NCBI RefSeq assembly: GCF_910594005.1
Contig: NC_057845.1
Location: forward strand, 5,738,001-5,802,000
Reading direction: 5' to 3'
From: Cervus elaphus
Lineage: Eukaryota > Chordata > Mammalia > Artiodactyla > Cervidae
DNA: 64,000 nucleotides
Below are positions 1 to 11,481 of this stretch, in pieces. The translations under genes and the position numbers were made by a program. Each line of letters starts with the position of its first letter. Position 1 is the first letter of the stretch. The notes beneath the pieces were generated by a model that worked only from the letters and a program-made list of their open reading frames with translations, was not told the DNA's origin and searched no databases.

Positions 1-104
1 CTCCCGCCCCCCCCACCAAGACCTCCCTGCTGTGCCCCAGATTCAGGCACAGGGCAGAGCATCCCCGGAGCCAAGCCCATTGGTAAAGTTGAGTGAAGGA
101 AGCC

Positions 105-408
105 ACTTGTAAAAGACCATATATTGTTTCCATTTATATGCATGATCCAGAACAGACAGATTCAAAGAGACAGAAAGAAGACTAGTGGTTATGACTAGGG
201 GGTGGTGGGCGGGGTGGGAATGGAGAGTGACTGCCAGTGGGTACAGGGCTTCTTTTGGGGGGTGATGGAAATATTCTAGAATTAAGGCAGTGGGTATAAG
301 GTATTAAGGCAGTTGCACAACTCTGAATATACTGAAAATGACTGAATTGTACACTTTAAAATGATAACTAATGATTGTGAGCTGTATCTCAATACAAAAA
401 ATTTTAAA
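105..408 (+). repeat. L1M-type LINE 3' UTR fragment
   Basis: Characteristic old L1 3' tail: an AGACAGAAAG...AGTGGTT block, then GGTACAGGG(C/T)TTCTTTTGGGG, and finally GAATTGTACACTTTAAAATG and an ATCTCAATA end. It lies in HUNK intron 2. Confidence 0.75.
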
Positions 409-920
409 CATTGTGTGCGTATCTATATAATTCCTTGATCTTGGTTTTTTAAATGAGAATCAATTAAACATGAGCCCTAATTTTTCTCAGTAACCCAGAG
501 TAATTATGAATTATAACTCCATGAAGGAAGAACTATGCATTTATTGATGAAGTCAACAGTTTTTTGGGAGGAAAAGAGGGCACTTTCATTTATTTTAATT
601 TTACTATATTCTGTTGACCTTATTTTAGTCTAGCACTGAAAGTCGGCCCCACCACCAACAGCAGCACTGCTGAGAATTCTGTCTCCATTCTGGTTGCTTG
701 CAAAACTCCTCCTCAAGAGGGAACAAGGTATTCAAAAAAAAAAAAGTTTTTCATAATTATTTGCAAGGTTGGTTTGGCTTATGGGGAACAAGCCTTACTT
801 TCAAAGGCAAGTTCACAATTCACGTAGTAATTCAATTCCATTGAATAAAATAGCTATGAGCAATTACCATATGTAAAGCAAATACAGGGAAAGCACCATC
901 AAGCATTGCTAAAATGTACG

Positions 921-988
921 GCAAAAACCACTACAATATTGTAAAGTAATTAGCCTCCAACTAATAAAAATAAATGAAAAAAAAAAAA
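921..988 (+). repeat. L1_BT 3' terminal fragment with A tail
   Basis: ACAATATTGTAAAGTAATTAG followed by CCTCCAACTAATAAAAATAAAT and an A12 run is the terminal segment of bovine L1_BT. The same segment appears inverted at about 9030. Confidence 0.65.
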
Positions 989-1051
989 TCTCATGCCATC
1001 CTAACATCGATCCTTCTTTCAGGCACCTGAGCAAGAGTTTTTATTATTTTG

Positions 1052-1282
1052 GAAATAATAATAACAAGAGCAGCCAACACTTAACATGCCCCTATTACAT
1101 ACCAAACGCAGTTCCAAGTTCTTTCCATATAACAACTCCTTTCCCCTAATGCCAACCATGAGATGAGTGTCATGATTGCTCCCATTTTACAGAAGAAGAG
1201 ACTGAGGTTCAGAGTGGTTAACTAACCAGGCTAGGGTCACATAACTATCCGAAGGACAGAGCCAGGATGGACTCAGCCCTGC
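1052..1282 (-). repeat. MIR SINE, antisense
   Basis: AACACTTAACATGCC...CCATTTTACAGAAGAAGAG, then ACTGAGGTTCAGAG and TAGGGTCACATAACTA, is the reverse-complement MIR core. It ends about 75 bp from HUNK exon 2. Confidence 0.75.
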
Positions 1283-1355
1283 GCGGCTTGCACTGCAGCA
1301 TGGCGCTGTGTGTCCAGCCCAGGGTTGGTGGCCAGCATCACGGCGCAGCCCTTAC

Positions 1356-1648
1356 CTGTGGACCACCCCGGCCCGATGCAGGTGCTCCACTGCAGAGATG
1401 AGCTGCCGGATGTATCTGCGGGCTTCCGCCTCCTCCAGCCGCTTCTTCTCGTAGATTTTGTGCATCAGGTTGCCCCCCGGGCACAGCTCCATGACCAGGT
1501 AGTAGCTGTTCTCCGTCTCCAAGATATCGAGGAGCTGGGTGATGTTGGGATGGCGGATCATCTGCTGGATCTGCCCCTCTCGCCGAAGGTTTTTGGTGAC
1601 ATAGGTGTCTTTCTTGGCTCGCTTCTTGTCAATGACCTTGATGGCCAC
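1356..1648 (-). CDS. HUNK: HUNK coding exon 2 (residues 91-188, kinase N-lobe and start of C-lobe)
   Basis: This is the second coding exon, 293 bp. It begins right after a TCTCCTTAG acceptor at GTG (V91) and ends CAC AG before a GTAAGG donor, leaving two bases of the Arg188 codon. Visible kinase elements are VAIK with ATP-binding Lys94, helix-C Glu114 in RREGQIQQM, RHPNI at 122-126, gatekeeper Met143 with hinge E144-L145-C146, GGN at 148-150, and HLHRAGVVH-R leading into the HRD catalytic loop. The catalytic Asp, DFG and activation loop must be in exon 3, left of the window. There is no frameshift or stop. The protein is a cytoplasmic/nuclear kinase of the AMPK-related group, studied in mammary tumours. 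Confidence 0.96.
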
Positions 1649-1649
1649 C

Positions 1650-2856
1650 TAAGGAGATACCAGGAACGCGGCGGTTACTAGACACTGCAGGCGAAGTTTA
1701 CCCACCTGATTAGCCACAAAACCCTAGGAAGACACATCACTTCTTCTCTGCACCAGGAGCAGAACCTGATCTGAAGTAGCATCCAGGGAGAAGAGAAAAA
1801 TGTTACATCAGCAAAGGTCAGAAGAGTCAACCTCGAAGGAAGAGAATGACATTCACTCGGGCGAGCTCGAGTAAGTCTGGAAGGCTCAGTGAAGAGTCAG
1901 TGTCAAATCTGGTGTTTCATCCTGCGGAGAAAACACCAAGGTCACCTCCAGCCAAGGCCGCTCCTGGCCCCCGCCCCACCCCGCTCAGACCTCGTAATGG
2001 CTCCAGGTTGGGTCCCCCCAGGCCTTCGTTTCTGAAACAGCCAAATCTGCCCCCACCTTCGGTTCTGGGGCGTGTTTAGGGAGCTGAGGGGTGCAATGCG
2101 CAGGGATCTGGGATCTCTGCCCTTCTCTGCCCCGCACCAGGCCCTCAGGTCCGGCTGTCCCTGGCTTCCAGGGGTCACCTCTTTGACTCTGAATCATGAC
2201 GTAGGTCCTCTTGGCCCCAAGTCAGGCCCAACATGTCGCTGCTCCAGAGACACATCTCCGCTGCTGCCTGGACACCCCTCCTGGGCCACTTCCCCCACTA
2301 TCAACACGTCACGTGTGTAGACCCTCCAGCTGTGCAGAGAGGGAAGGAAGGAAGGAGGAAGGGGAGGAAAGGAGAACGGAAGTAAGGATGGAGGGATGAA
2401 GGGGGAGAGAGGACTTCTGCCCAAGTCTCCACCCCTCCTTCGTTAGCTGTCACCAATTCACTCACCCAGCCTTAAAACACACCACTGTTCTGCCCACTTC
2501 TTCTTACTCAGGTCTTCTCCCCTCTCCAAGGTGACCACCAGTGACACCTCATCGCCGGCTTGTGCTAACTGCCACTGCCACTTTCTCTTCCCCTCTGTTC
2601 CCATGCCAGGCTGGATTCCTTCAGGACCTTGCCTCCCAGCCTTCAGATGCCCTGTCTCCATGGGAGACTCTAGCAACCCAAGGGACATTCTTCTATGAGG
2701 CTGTCAAGCCACTGGGCTGCAGGACAGAACACTAGAGCTATTTTCTACTTATTTTTTTTCTTGTAATTATATTTTATAACTGCTTCATAATGCATTCAGT
2801 GTCCAAAAGTGTGATATAGATTAATTAATAAAGGAATAGTAGATGATAGATAGACA
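1650..2856. other. Intron 1 stretch without recognisable repeat or gene
   Basis: Mostly single-copy-looking sequence next to exon 2, with a GGAA/GA-rich low-complexity patch at 2336-2408. Short open frames on both strands look like chance. Confidence 0.5.
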
Positions 2857-3026
2857 GATGCTGGGAAAAGACTGAAGACAGGAGAAGAGGGAGCTGAGGA
2901 TGGCATCACCAACTCAACGGACATGAAGCTGGGTGAACTCCGGGAGATGGTGAAGGACAGGGAGGCCTGGCGTGCTGCAGTCCATGGGGTCCAAAGAGTC
3001 AGACACGACTGAGCGACTGAACAACA
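2857..3026 (+). repeat. BovB LINE 3' end
   Basis: Matches the sense BovB 3' terminus: GATGGCATCACCAACTCAA, GGACAGGGAGGCCTGGCGTG, then AGTCAGACACGACTGAGCGA. 5'-truncated. Confidence 0.85.
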
Positions 3027-3255
3027 GACAGGCAGATACATGTCTGTACAAAGGGGCTCAAATGTTCTTTTCTTTTCTTTTTTTTTAACACTAATCCTCT
3101 ATCCCTGAGTCCTCCCAGGTCCTGGCATCCCCCACTCAAATTGTAATTTTTCAATGGGAGGATAACTGATTCACACCATTGTGTCGGCTTCAAATGTTAT
3201 TTTCTTGACAACTGTGTGATAAAAATAAAAGTCTGGCCACCGCTGCTCTGGACTA

Positions 3256-3263
3256 TGACGTCA
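3256..3263. promoter_or_regulatory. Palindromic CRE (TGACGTCA)
   Basis: A perfect full CRE consensus in intron 1, about 1.6 kb from exon 2 and outside any clear repeat. Function is not shown; one 8-mer can occur by chance. Confidence 0.25.
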
Positions 3264-3364
3264 ATGTCCTACCTCTTTTCCTTGATACTCATCTGGGCCC
3301 CTTGAATTCACACTCTGCCCTGCCTTGATATCAGTGGGTCTAGAACTCTGATTTCTTGCTTAAA

Positions 3365-3720
3365 GCTCTTTGGGGGCTCTCTGCTGCCCGTCGGGCAAGG
3401 TCCACGGCCTCAGCCCAGCACTGAAGCTTCTTCTCCACCAACCCCGCCACTGTTCAGCCCAGACTCCCAGCTCCCCAGAGCAGGTCTCCTCATTCCCCCT
3501 GACCACATGCTCAGCCACTCTCCACCCTCTTTACACCTTCAAATCCTCAGACACTAACTCCAGTCCCACCTTCCTTCCACAAAGTCTCTTTAACGCTCCC
3601 GTCTTATGCTCCCACCACACCTACCACCCGCCATTCCATTTAAAGCACCAACCCCTCCCCTTAACACAGGGGCCACTCCCCACTCTGCCACACACGATCC
3701 TTTATAAACAGTGAGTGACC
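3365..3720 (+). repeat. Probable L2 LINE 3' UTR fragment
   Basis: CT-rich sequence in the style of the L2 3' UTR (CAGGTCTCCTCATTCCCC, TTCCACAAAGTCTCTTTAACG). Divergent, and identified by texture only. Confidence 0.4.
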
Positions 3721-3844
3721 AACAGGTTACTAACCAAGCAAATCAGGGGACCCTTTTTTTTTTAATCACTGAAGCAAAACTAGCTGAAAACAGCTTAATC
3801 TAGCTGTAAACAGTTTATCATTTCTTCTAGAACAGTCTTTAAAA

Positions 3845-4290
3845 AAAAAAAACTTGAGATGTAATTGACATATAACATTGTATTAGTTTTAGGTACGCAA
3901 CATAGGGATTTGGTGTATGTCTCTATTGGGAAGTGTTTACCACAATAAACCAGGTAAACATCCATCACTATAGTTATAAACTTATGTGTGTATGATAAGA
4001 ATCTATGATCTTCCGTATTAGCAACTTTTCAAATATACAATACGGTGCTGCTAACTACTGGAGGAGGAAATGGCAGCCCACTCCAGTATGCTTGCCTGGA
4101 GAATCTGATGGACAGAGGAGCCTGGCGGACTACAGTCCATGGGGTCGCAAGAGTCGGACACGACTGAGCGACTAACGCTTCCTTTCATTTTCATTGCTAA
4201 CTAGTCACCATGCTGCCCGTTACATCCTTCAGACTTATCTTACAACCAGAAGGTTTGTATCTTTAGACCACCTTCGCCCATTTTAATGGA
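3845..4290 (-). repeat. L1M LINE 3' UTR, antisense, split by a SINE
   Basis: TTGAGATGTAATTGACATAT...ATCCATCACTATAG...GCAACTTTTCAAATATACAA, resuming after the insertion at CTAGTCACCATGCTGCCCGT, is the inverted L1 3' UTR. Confidence 0.75.
4058..4194 (+). repeat. Bov-tA SINE, 5'-truncated, with TSD
   Basis: Contains GGAGGAGGAAATGGCAGCCC and GTCGGACACGACTGAGCGAC. It is flanked by exact 9-bp TGCTAACTA duplications (4049-4057 and 4195-4203) inside the antisense L1. Confidence 0.85.
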
Positions 4291-4484
4291 GATTATCAGG
4301 CCCTTAAACCACAGATATGACCAAGAGGGGACAATCAGCCACTGGACCAGATAAATCGGAACCTGCAACATCCCAGGGCGATGTGAGGCTGATGCTGTCT
4401 GCCCACAGAAGTGGGCTGTAGTTTGGTCTACCAGTTCAGTATATACAAAACCAAAAGCTTTAAAAGCTGTACTCATTTGTGACA

Positions 4485-4547
4485 AAATATATGTATATAT
4501 GCATAACACATGCACATATATATACACACAAATATATATCCATCATC
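4485..4547. repeat. TA/CA-rich simple repeat
   Basis: Imperfect (TA)n mixed with CA units (ATATATGTATATATGC, ACATATATATACACAC). Confidence 0.7.
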
Positions 4548-4764
4548 TTGTGGAGGTGGAAAGAGGAATGCTGAAAAGTACAATTAGATTCTGTCTGCTC
4601 AACTCTATGTTGCAACGTTTTAAAAATTACACCCTTTGGCAGTGAAATTCTTAAAAGTACTGTGAATAAACAACAGTCTGAAAGCCCGGCAGTAATATGA
4701 TCTGCCTTTCTTAACAAAGCACACAATTATTAGGAGGATAATTTATTTAGCTCTTTCATTGCCT

Positions 4765-5412
4765 GGAGTAGGTTATATAATGGCCACCCAAAGACATTAA
4801 GCCCCCACCCCTAGACCGTGTGAATGTGATCTTATTTGGAAAAAGTGAAGGATGCTGAAATGAGATTAACCTACATTATCTGGGTGGCACTAAGGGTCAC
4901 CACAAGTGTCCCCATAAAATAGAGGCAGTGGGAGATTTCACACAAATACACAGAGAAGTCCAAGAGGTGAAGTGGGCAGAGATGGCAGGGATGGAATAAC
5001 ACGGCCACCAGGAGCTGGGAGAGGTGAAGGACGGATCCACCCAGAGCCATCGGAGGGAGCACAGCCTTGTTGACACCTTGACTTTGGTCCAGTGAAATTG
5101 ACTCTGGACTTCTGGCCTCCACAACTGTGAGAGAAGAAACTTCTGTTGTTTTACGTTACCAAGTTTGCGGTAACACATTACAGCGTGTGTGGGTGCATGC
5201 TAAAGCACTTCAGTCGTGTCCGACTCTGTGTGACCCTATGGACTGCAGTCCACCAGGCTCCTCTGTCCATGGGATTCTCCAGGACAGAATACTGGAGTGG
5301 GTTGCCATTCCTTCCTCCAGGGGGTGTTCCTGACCCAGGGATCAAACCCACGTCTCCTGGAGCCGCCTGGGAAGCCCACGCATCACAGCAGCAACAAGAA
5401 AGTAACACACCA
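4765..5412 (+). repeat. MLT1-type MaLR LTR, split by a SINE
   Basis: An ancient ERVL-MaLR solo LTR: CCCACCCCTAGACCGTGTGA, GATCTTATTTGG, GTTGACACCTTGAC, GGCCTCCACAACTGTGAGAG, TTCTGTTGTTTTA and a terminal AAGAAAGTAACACACC. It has no coding capacity. Confidence 0.75.
5184..5378 (-). repeat. Bov-tA SINE, antisense
   Basis: Antisense signature GTCGTGTCCGACTCTGTG, GACTGCAGTCCACCAGGCTC and a GAAGCCC end, inserted close to the 3' end of the MLT1 LTR. Confidence 0.9.
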
Positions 5413-7655
5413 GGGGTCCACTCTCCCATCATCTGACATCTTGGTTCCCAAGTTCTGCTGATTCTGACAGTCCTTTTGTGAAAACCCCGAACCTTAGGCA
5501 GCCCCACCTAGAGAAGCTATCCTATAAAGGCCCCTCTCTATTTTTAAACGCCTTCACTTGTAAGCAGCGCTAAACTTGTAAACTCTGTACTGATAATACT
5601 GAAGATGGAATGATGTTCTTGCTTACACAAAACCATTTAATCAACTTTGTCTGTAACAACTGAAATGGGGTGGAGGGGAAATGAATGGGAAATTAAGGAA
5701 TTGGCAGTGATCAATGGGAGGCATCTAATTTAATCTGACAGTAATCAGAGATTTACAGGCACTAATTCTACCCAGGGGAAGCCCAGTGTGATGGTGGGTC
5801 TCTAACTGAAAAGATAAACTGCTTCAGTCCGGAGAGTTTTAAAGAGTAAAATTAAATCTGCACAGACAGACAGGACCCAAGTTGATGGATCAGACTAGAA
5901 CTCCCAACATGGTCTTTGAGTTTGTGATTGGGGTCTGGGGCGGAGGGGTGGGAGGTGTCAGGGGAATTTGTGAGTTTCATCCTGAGCATATGGGGAAAGA
6001 AGTTTTGCTGTGAAAGGTCAATAAAACAAAGACTCCAACTTTTTGATGGCTTCAAGTTGCATAGCCTCCTAAAATTTTACAGAGGAATCTGCTTTCAAAG
6101 ATTGCCCCCACATTTCCAAGTAAGTAGCAAAGTCTGGCAAATTGCTAGAGAGAGATGAACACAGCACCAGTGGACCACAGGTGAAACTGATCCTTCATCA
6201 GCTTCTCATTAACTAAGACACCGCACTTCTCACAGTATGGCAACTCCCACCCCATCACCACTCCCAGGCTCCTGCAGAAAACAAACAAACAAAAAAACCT
6301 CTCAGTGTATAAAATCAGCAAACTTTTAAATAGCTAAGCTCACACAAAACGAAAGGAAATATCCCAAGGCCAAAAAAACCAAATTGAATAGATCCAAGAT
6401 GAGGAGGAGGCAGCTACGGGGTAGAGAAACAGAAGATAGAGGGAAGCAGGGGTGACGCAAGGAAGGAGATCCTGAGAAAGCAAAGAGAGACGGAAGAGGC
6501 TGGCCTGAGGGGAAGGGAAGCCCGGCTCCCTCCCACACGGGGAAGGAGGAGAAAGAGAAACACGTGGATCCTAATTCCTCCAGAGAGGGGCCAGCTGCAG
6601 AAAGGCACTCATGCCTAGTGACCCCTGTGACATCTTAGGAGAAAAATTCCAACACAGAATTTTACTTAGAATGAGGGATGCACAAAGCATGTGGCCCCAG
6701 TCTTGGCATACACTTCCATAGACCCATGGGTATGCAGAAATGATGTTCATAAAGCACTCAGTAAAATGTCTGGCACTTAATAAGAGCTCCTTAAAAAGAT
6801 ATTCTTATAATCATTATCGCTTTGCTTTCACTGAGGCCACCTGTCGAGGGTGAAGAGCATTCAAAACTTAGTTCAGCCAAGAAAAAAAAAAGTGCATTGC
6901 TTTGACCTGTCACTTTAGCATATTAAATAAAAAAAAAAAAAGCAGCAGCAGCTTGAATCACATTTGAGTGTTTCGAACTCTCTGGAACAGAGCTGCTTTT
7001 AAATCCCAAGGCGGTGGTTTAATATTAGTCTACTCTCTCATCTTCTTTAAATATTGACTTCGTTGAGATTGCCTACATAGGATCAGACTTAACAGGATTT
7101 AAAATAATTCATCCCTTCATCCTGGATCACCCTTCACTGCCTTTAAAATTCATTCCTCTGAAATACATCAAGGATGGGTCACGCATCCAATCTCCAAAAT
7201 GAAAAGGCAGATGTAAAATGGATCTTCATATGACAGAGAGGAAGGAAAACACTGATCAAAGAAATTCCTCTTTAATATCACAGAAACATGCATATATGCT
7301 TTACCCATTATACAATGTACAATGCGTTTCTGTACATGCAGCCTTCCCTTAATCAAAGCATTTGTGATGTTTTCAATAATCAGAATGCATGGAGAATAGG
7401 AGGCTCCGATCTGATTGAATTTTCTTTTTATGTAAAAATGAGCCAAAAAGAGCTTTCTTTCCAGACCGTGTTGGTTTCTTAATAAACACACTATGTTAAA
7501 CTGGAGTGAATCTTTTCTTCTTTAGCAAACTCTTATAAAGGCACCTAAAATATAGTTGACACTGTTCTACACGCCAAGCGTACGCTATGAAAGAGACATG
7601 GATCTTCAGGCCTACTTGTGGCCATAATTCAGATTTTTTATAGTGATTTAAGATG
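5413..7655. other. Intron 1 stretch, mostly unclassified
   Basis: About 2.2 kb with no SINE of ruminant age and no gene signal. It contains an (AAAC)n patch near 6282-6297 and A-runs near 6880 and 6930. Some may be old, unrecognisable repeat. Confidence 0.5.
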
Positions 7656-7660
7656 ACCAT

Positions 7661-8305
7661 CTGTCACAGGCTGAATCGTCTCCCCCCCCAACACCCCACC
7701 CCCAAATCCACACTTTGAAGCCTTAACCCCTAATATGACTCTATATGGAGAGAGCTGTATGCAGTAAAAAGGTGAAACGGGGCCAAGAGGTGGGGTTATT
7801 GCTGCTGTTCAGTCACTAAGTCACGTTCGACTCTGTGTGACCCCATAGATTGCAGCACGCCAGGCTTCCCTGTCCTTCACTGTCTCCCACAGTCTGCTCA
7901 AACTCGCATCCCACTGAGTCAATGATCTCGTCCTCTGTCGCCCCCTTCTCCTCCTTCCCTCAATCTCTCCCAGCATCAGGATCTTTTCCAATGAGTCAGT
8001 TCTCCACATCAGATGGCCAAAGTACTGGAGCTTCAGTTAAGGGTGGGGACCTAATCTAGTTGGACTGGTGTCCATATATGAAAAGGAAGAGATGCCAGTG
8101 ATCTCTCTCCACACTTGCATGGAGGAAAGGCCTGGCCACAGCAAGAAGCCGGCCATCTACCAAGCAAGGAGAAGCCTCATGAGAGAGCAACCCTACCGGC
8201 ACCTGGATCTGGGGCTCCCAGCCTCCATAAATGTGAGAAGGTAAGTGTCTGTCACTTAATCCATACAGTCTGTGATCTGCTGCGGCTACCCAAGCAGACT
8301 CATGG
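7661..8305 (+). repeat. MLT1-type MaLR LTR, split by a BovB tail
   Basis: CACAGGCTGAATCGTCTCCC, CACTTTGAAGCCTTAACCCC, then after the insertion GGTGGGGACCTAATCTAG, GGCCACAGCAAGAAGCCGGC, GGATCTGGGGCTCCCAGCCT. Solo LTR, non-coding. Confidence 0.75.
7802..8037 (-). repeat. BovB/BOV-A2 3' end, antisense
   Basis: TGCTGTTCAGTCACTAAGTC, GCACGCCAGGCTTCCCTGTC, CAGCATCAGGATCTTTTCC and GGCCAAAGTACTGGAGCTTC are the inverted BovB 3' terminus. Confidence 0.85.
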
Positions 8306-8499
8306 ACCACCCGAGCATCACACAATTCTACGAGATGCCTTTACCCTGCAGAAGAGCGAGACTATAAGTAAGAACCGAGGGGGAGCGTCCATCCTCCAAG
8401 GGCTGGGGTTCGGTCTGCTTTTGTCCACACCCTGGCAGCTCAGAAGGCGGCAGACCGCAGCAGCCAGATACGCAGGTTCCCAGGCTGGGCACCTGGACC

Positions 8500-8700
8500 T
8501 CAAAGCCGGCTCCTGCCACCTGGTGCCTCGGACCTCGCTAAGCTTCAGCATCCTCGTTGTTACAAAAACTGGAGGGGGGAATCATAATGCCTACCTTAAG
8601 TGGATGCTGGGGATACATTGACAAAGAAGAAAACCCAGGAAGGGTGGTGAGCCCCAGGAATGTTCCTGGAAGCCCTTGGTAAGTGTCCACTGTTAGGGTC
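8500..8700 (+). repeat. MIR-like SINE
   Basis: GCTAAGCTTCAGCATCCTCG, TTACAAAAACTGG and ATAATGCCTACCTTA resemble the sense MIR core. Divergent. Confidence 0.45.
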
Positions 8701-9013
8701 TGTGTGTTTTGCGTAGGAAGAGTGTGTAGAACCAGAAGCCAGGAAGCCCCCCCCCCACCTGGCTCCCACCCCTGCCACTCCCTGAGGTCCTCAGCAGGGT
8801 CCCCAGGGCATCCTGACCACCCAGTCCATGAGGCCGCTCTCCCTCCTAGCCTCCTGCTGTTCCTCCCAGCCCGATGTCCCCAAGGTGCTGCAGGCCACCT
8901 CCCTCCTCACATTAGCAGTGTACCGTCCACCTCCTCCACTTCCTGGACGCCTACGAGCATCCATTTAATGACCAGTCCCACCACCTACATCTGCTTACAC
9001 CTCTTTCCCAGAT
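8701..9013. other. Unclassified C-rich sequence
   Basis: CT-rich stretch with poly-C at about 8748-8756. Possibly L2 3' UTR, but not assignable by eye. Confidence 0.3.
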
Positions 9014-9180
9014 GTTTTTTTTTTAAGTTATTCATTTTAAATTGGAGGATAATTACTTTACAATATTTTGATGCTTTTTGCCATACATCAACATGAACCG
9101 GTCATAGGTAGACATGTGTGTCCCCACCCCCCTCCCCGATCCTGAACCCCCCTCCCATATCCCTCCCCACCTCATCAGTC
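9014..9180 (-). repeat. L1_BT 3' UTR, antisense
   Basis: TTAAATTGGAGGATAATTAC, TTTGCCATACATCAACATGA and CCCCCTCCCCGATCCTGAAC are the inverted bovine L1 3' end. Confidence 0.75.
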
Positions 9181-9240
9181 CCGGTTGTCATAAAGCACTG
9201 CCTGGGACATCTCCACGTGAATGGTCCTCTGGCTTCCCAA

Positions 9241-9443
9241 GGACTTCCCAGGTGGCGCAGAGGTAAAGCTAGCAAATACAGGATACTCCAGCTGGATTCC
9301 TGGGTCAGGAAGATCCCCTGGAGGAGGAAATGGCAACCCACTCCGGTATTCTTGCCTGGAGAATCTGAAGCACAGAGGAGCCCAGTGGGCTACAGTCCAG
9401 GGGGTTGCAAAGAGTCAGACACGACTGAGTGACTGACACACAC
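9241..9443 (+). repeat. Bov-tA SINE
   Basis: Sense order CTTCCCAGGTGGCGCAGAGG, GGTCAGGAAGATCCCCTGGA, GCAACCCACTCC, AGTCAGACACGACTGAGTGA. Confidence 0.9.
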
Positions 9444-10368
9444 TGGCTCCCCAAACCCATCTCTTCCCCCTACTCCCCCTGAAGCAGGTGCCCTTGAAGC
9501 CCAACCACACATCCTCCTCCATCCATCACACCCCTAGTCCCACACGTAATTATCCACCAGGGCCTCCACCTCGTAAAGTCTCCACACGCCCTCTCCTCCC
9601 CAACCCCGCTGGGCGGCTGGCTGCACCACCATCCCGTCTGGAGGTCTCCCACCCCTGCCTGGAATTCCCTCCCACACAGGGCTCTCGGTCAGAGCAACTC
9701 CCAACTCCTAACTCCTCTCTCTGACCTCAGATTATAGTTTGTTTCTCCAGCCCAGACTGGCTCGAGCCACCCTGCAATTCCCCAGCTGTCACACCCATCA
9801 CAGACACTCTTAACGGTGGGGGGCCACCCTCCACCCTCATTTCCAGGAAGGCAGCTGTCTGGCCTTCCAGCACTGTGCTTGGCTCATCCAGGGCGAGGAC
9901 AGGAGGGGAAGAAATCAAAGAAAGGTCCCAGCCGTCTGCTACAGCGGCTCATCTCTATGCCTGCCGTGGGTAAGCTGGCCGCTTAAGCAACACCTTCCCG
10001 CCACTTTTTCAGCTTCAACACAGGCTGACCAAAGCCTTCCCTTCAACCATGAAAATTACAAAATGTGACGCCACCTGTGCGTGTGGTTTCAGCTCGTGTG
10101 TGACTGTGATGCAGAAACACGCTTTCCCACTCTTACCCCCTCTCCAAAAGTCTCCAGGTGAGAGACTTCCCTAACCAGCCTGATTAGAGCTGCACCACGC
10201 CCTCCACCCCCTACCCTCCAGGACAGCAATCCACAACCCCCTCACTGCCTTCTGGTTTTCCATTGGTTCCATTAGGGCTTTCCTCCTCCATGGCACAAAG
10301 TGCTCTCTGATGTGGACTGGTCCTGCTGAACCCTTCTCACTGCTTTTCCAGTCTCCTCCTTTTTGTAA
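9444..10368. other. Intron 1 stretch, partly L2-like
   Basis: The 9444-9760 part is pyrimidine-rich (TGGAATTCCCTCCCACACAG) in the manner of an L2 3' UTR; the remainder is unclassified. No coding evidence. Confidence 0.4.
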
Positions 10369-10572
10369 AATAGCTCAAATGGTAAAGAGTCTGCCTGCAA
10401 TGCAGGAGACCCGGGTTTGATCTCAGGGTCGGGAAGATCCCCTGGAGAAGGAAACAGCAACCCACTCCAGGATTCTTGCCTGGAGAATCCCCTGGAAGGA
10501 GGAGCCTGGCGGGCTACAGTCCACAGGGTCGCAAAGAGTCGGACACTACTAAGTAACTTCACTTTCTTCTAG
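10369..10572 (+). repeat. Bov-tA SINE
   Basis: TGGTAAAGAGTCTGCCTGCA, GTCGGGAAGATCCCCTGGAG, GCAAAGAGTCGGACACTACT. The tRNA-like head is partly degraded. Confidence 0.9.
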
Positions 10573-11295
10573 AACCCGATCCCCACTGTCACTTCAAACA
10601 GAGCTCACTCCTCCGCGCCTGGTGCCTGGCAGTGTTGGGAACGCAGAAGAGGCTCAGGCAACGTGTACAGAGCCACTGAGACAGCCAAGGCTTGTGCGAG
10701 GGAAGGAGAGGAGAAGGGAGTAAGAGAGGGCGGGGGAAAGGGAGAAAGGATGGACAGACGGACGCTCCACTCCTCCCCAGTTAACGAGTGAGCCTCGTGG
10801 ATTCCTGGACAAACGGCAGACAATGGACACAAAATGCTCACACTAGAGCAGAGATCAGATGACACGGAACAAACAGTGTCCGTGGTGGACTGTCTCAGGG
10901 TAAGCCAGGGCACAGAGAGAAGTTCAGGACCGCTGCCAGGCAACAGGGGGCGGACTGCGGTCCCCTGCTCCACTGGAGGCGCCCAGCCATCCTGCTGAAG
11001 AAAGCGCCCTCTCCCTTCCTAAGAGCCTGGCTGGGAGAAGTCACCAAGGAGAAGGAGAGCTGGAAGGACACCCATGGCCAGCAGTGAAGTGTGCCATCTG
11101 GGCACCTGGCGTCCACCGCAGAAGTAGCCTCCTGCTTCCCTCGATGCCCCCAAGTCCCTCCCTCCCAGCGTCTGGGCTGTGCCCCTGCCAGGTACCCTTC
11201 CTCCCTCCTCAACGTGTCTGCGCCATCTGCATCTTTTCCAGAATAGCTCCTCCAGAAGGACAGGCTGTGAGTGTGTGTGCACCAAGCTGCCTCTT
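10573..11295. other. Intron 1 stretch, unclassified
   Basis: Purine-rich at 10688-10760 and otherwise single-copy-looking. Overlapping long open frames here continue into SINE sequence and are not genes. Confidence 0.4.
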
Positions 11296-11481
11296 TGGAC
11301 CGCGTGGACCGTAGACCACCAGGCTCCTCTGTCCATGGGATTTTCCCGGCAAGAATAGTGGTGGAGTGGGTTGCCATGCCCTCCTCCAGGGGATCTTCCC
11401 AACCCAGGGATTGAACCCATGTCTCTGACGTCTCCTGCACTGGCAGGCAGGTTCTTTACCACTAGCGCCATCTGGGAAGAA
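11296..11481 (-). repeat. Bov-tA SINE, antisense
   Basis: GTAGACCACCAGGCTCCTCT, GGTTGCCATGCCCTCCTCCA, GGTTCTTTACCACTAGCGCC and ATCTGGGAAG. Confidence 0.9.

Larger units (their letters stand above)
1..1355 (-). other. HUNK: HUNK intron 2 (5' part only)
   Basis: Sequence downstream of the exon 2 donor on the minus strand. No exon is visible. It contains an L1M 3' end, a short L1_BT tail and an antisense MIR. Positions 409-920 hold AT-rich unclassified sequence with no gene signal. The intron continues beyond the left edge. Confidence 0.8.

Noticed and set aside
1310..1681. 123-codon plus-strand frame over exon 2
   Set aside because: Antisense shadow of the HUNK kinase exon.
9241..9443. tRNA-like A/B-box sequence (GGTTCGATCC-type) seen here and at many other sites
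   Set aside because: These are heads of tRNA-derived SINEs, followed by SINE bodies and tails, not functional tRNA genes.
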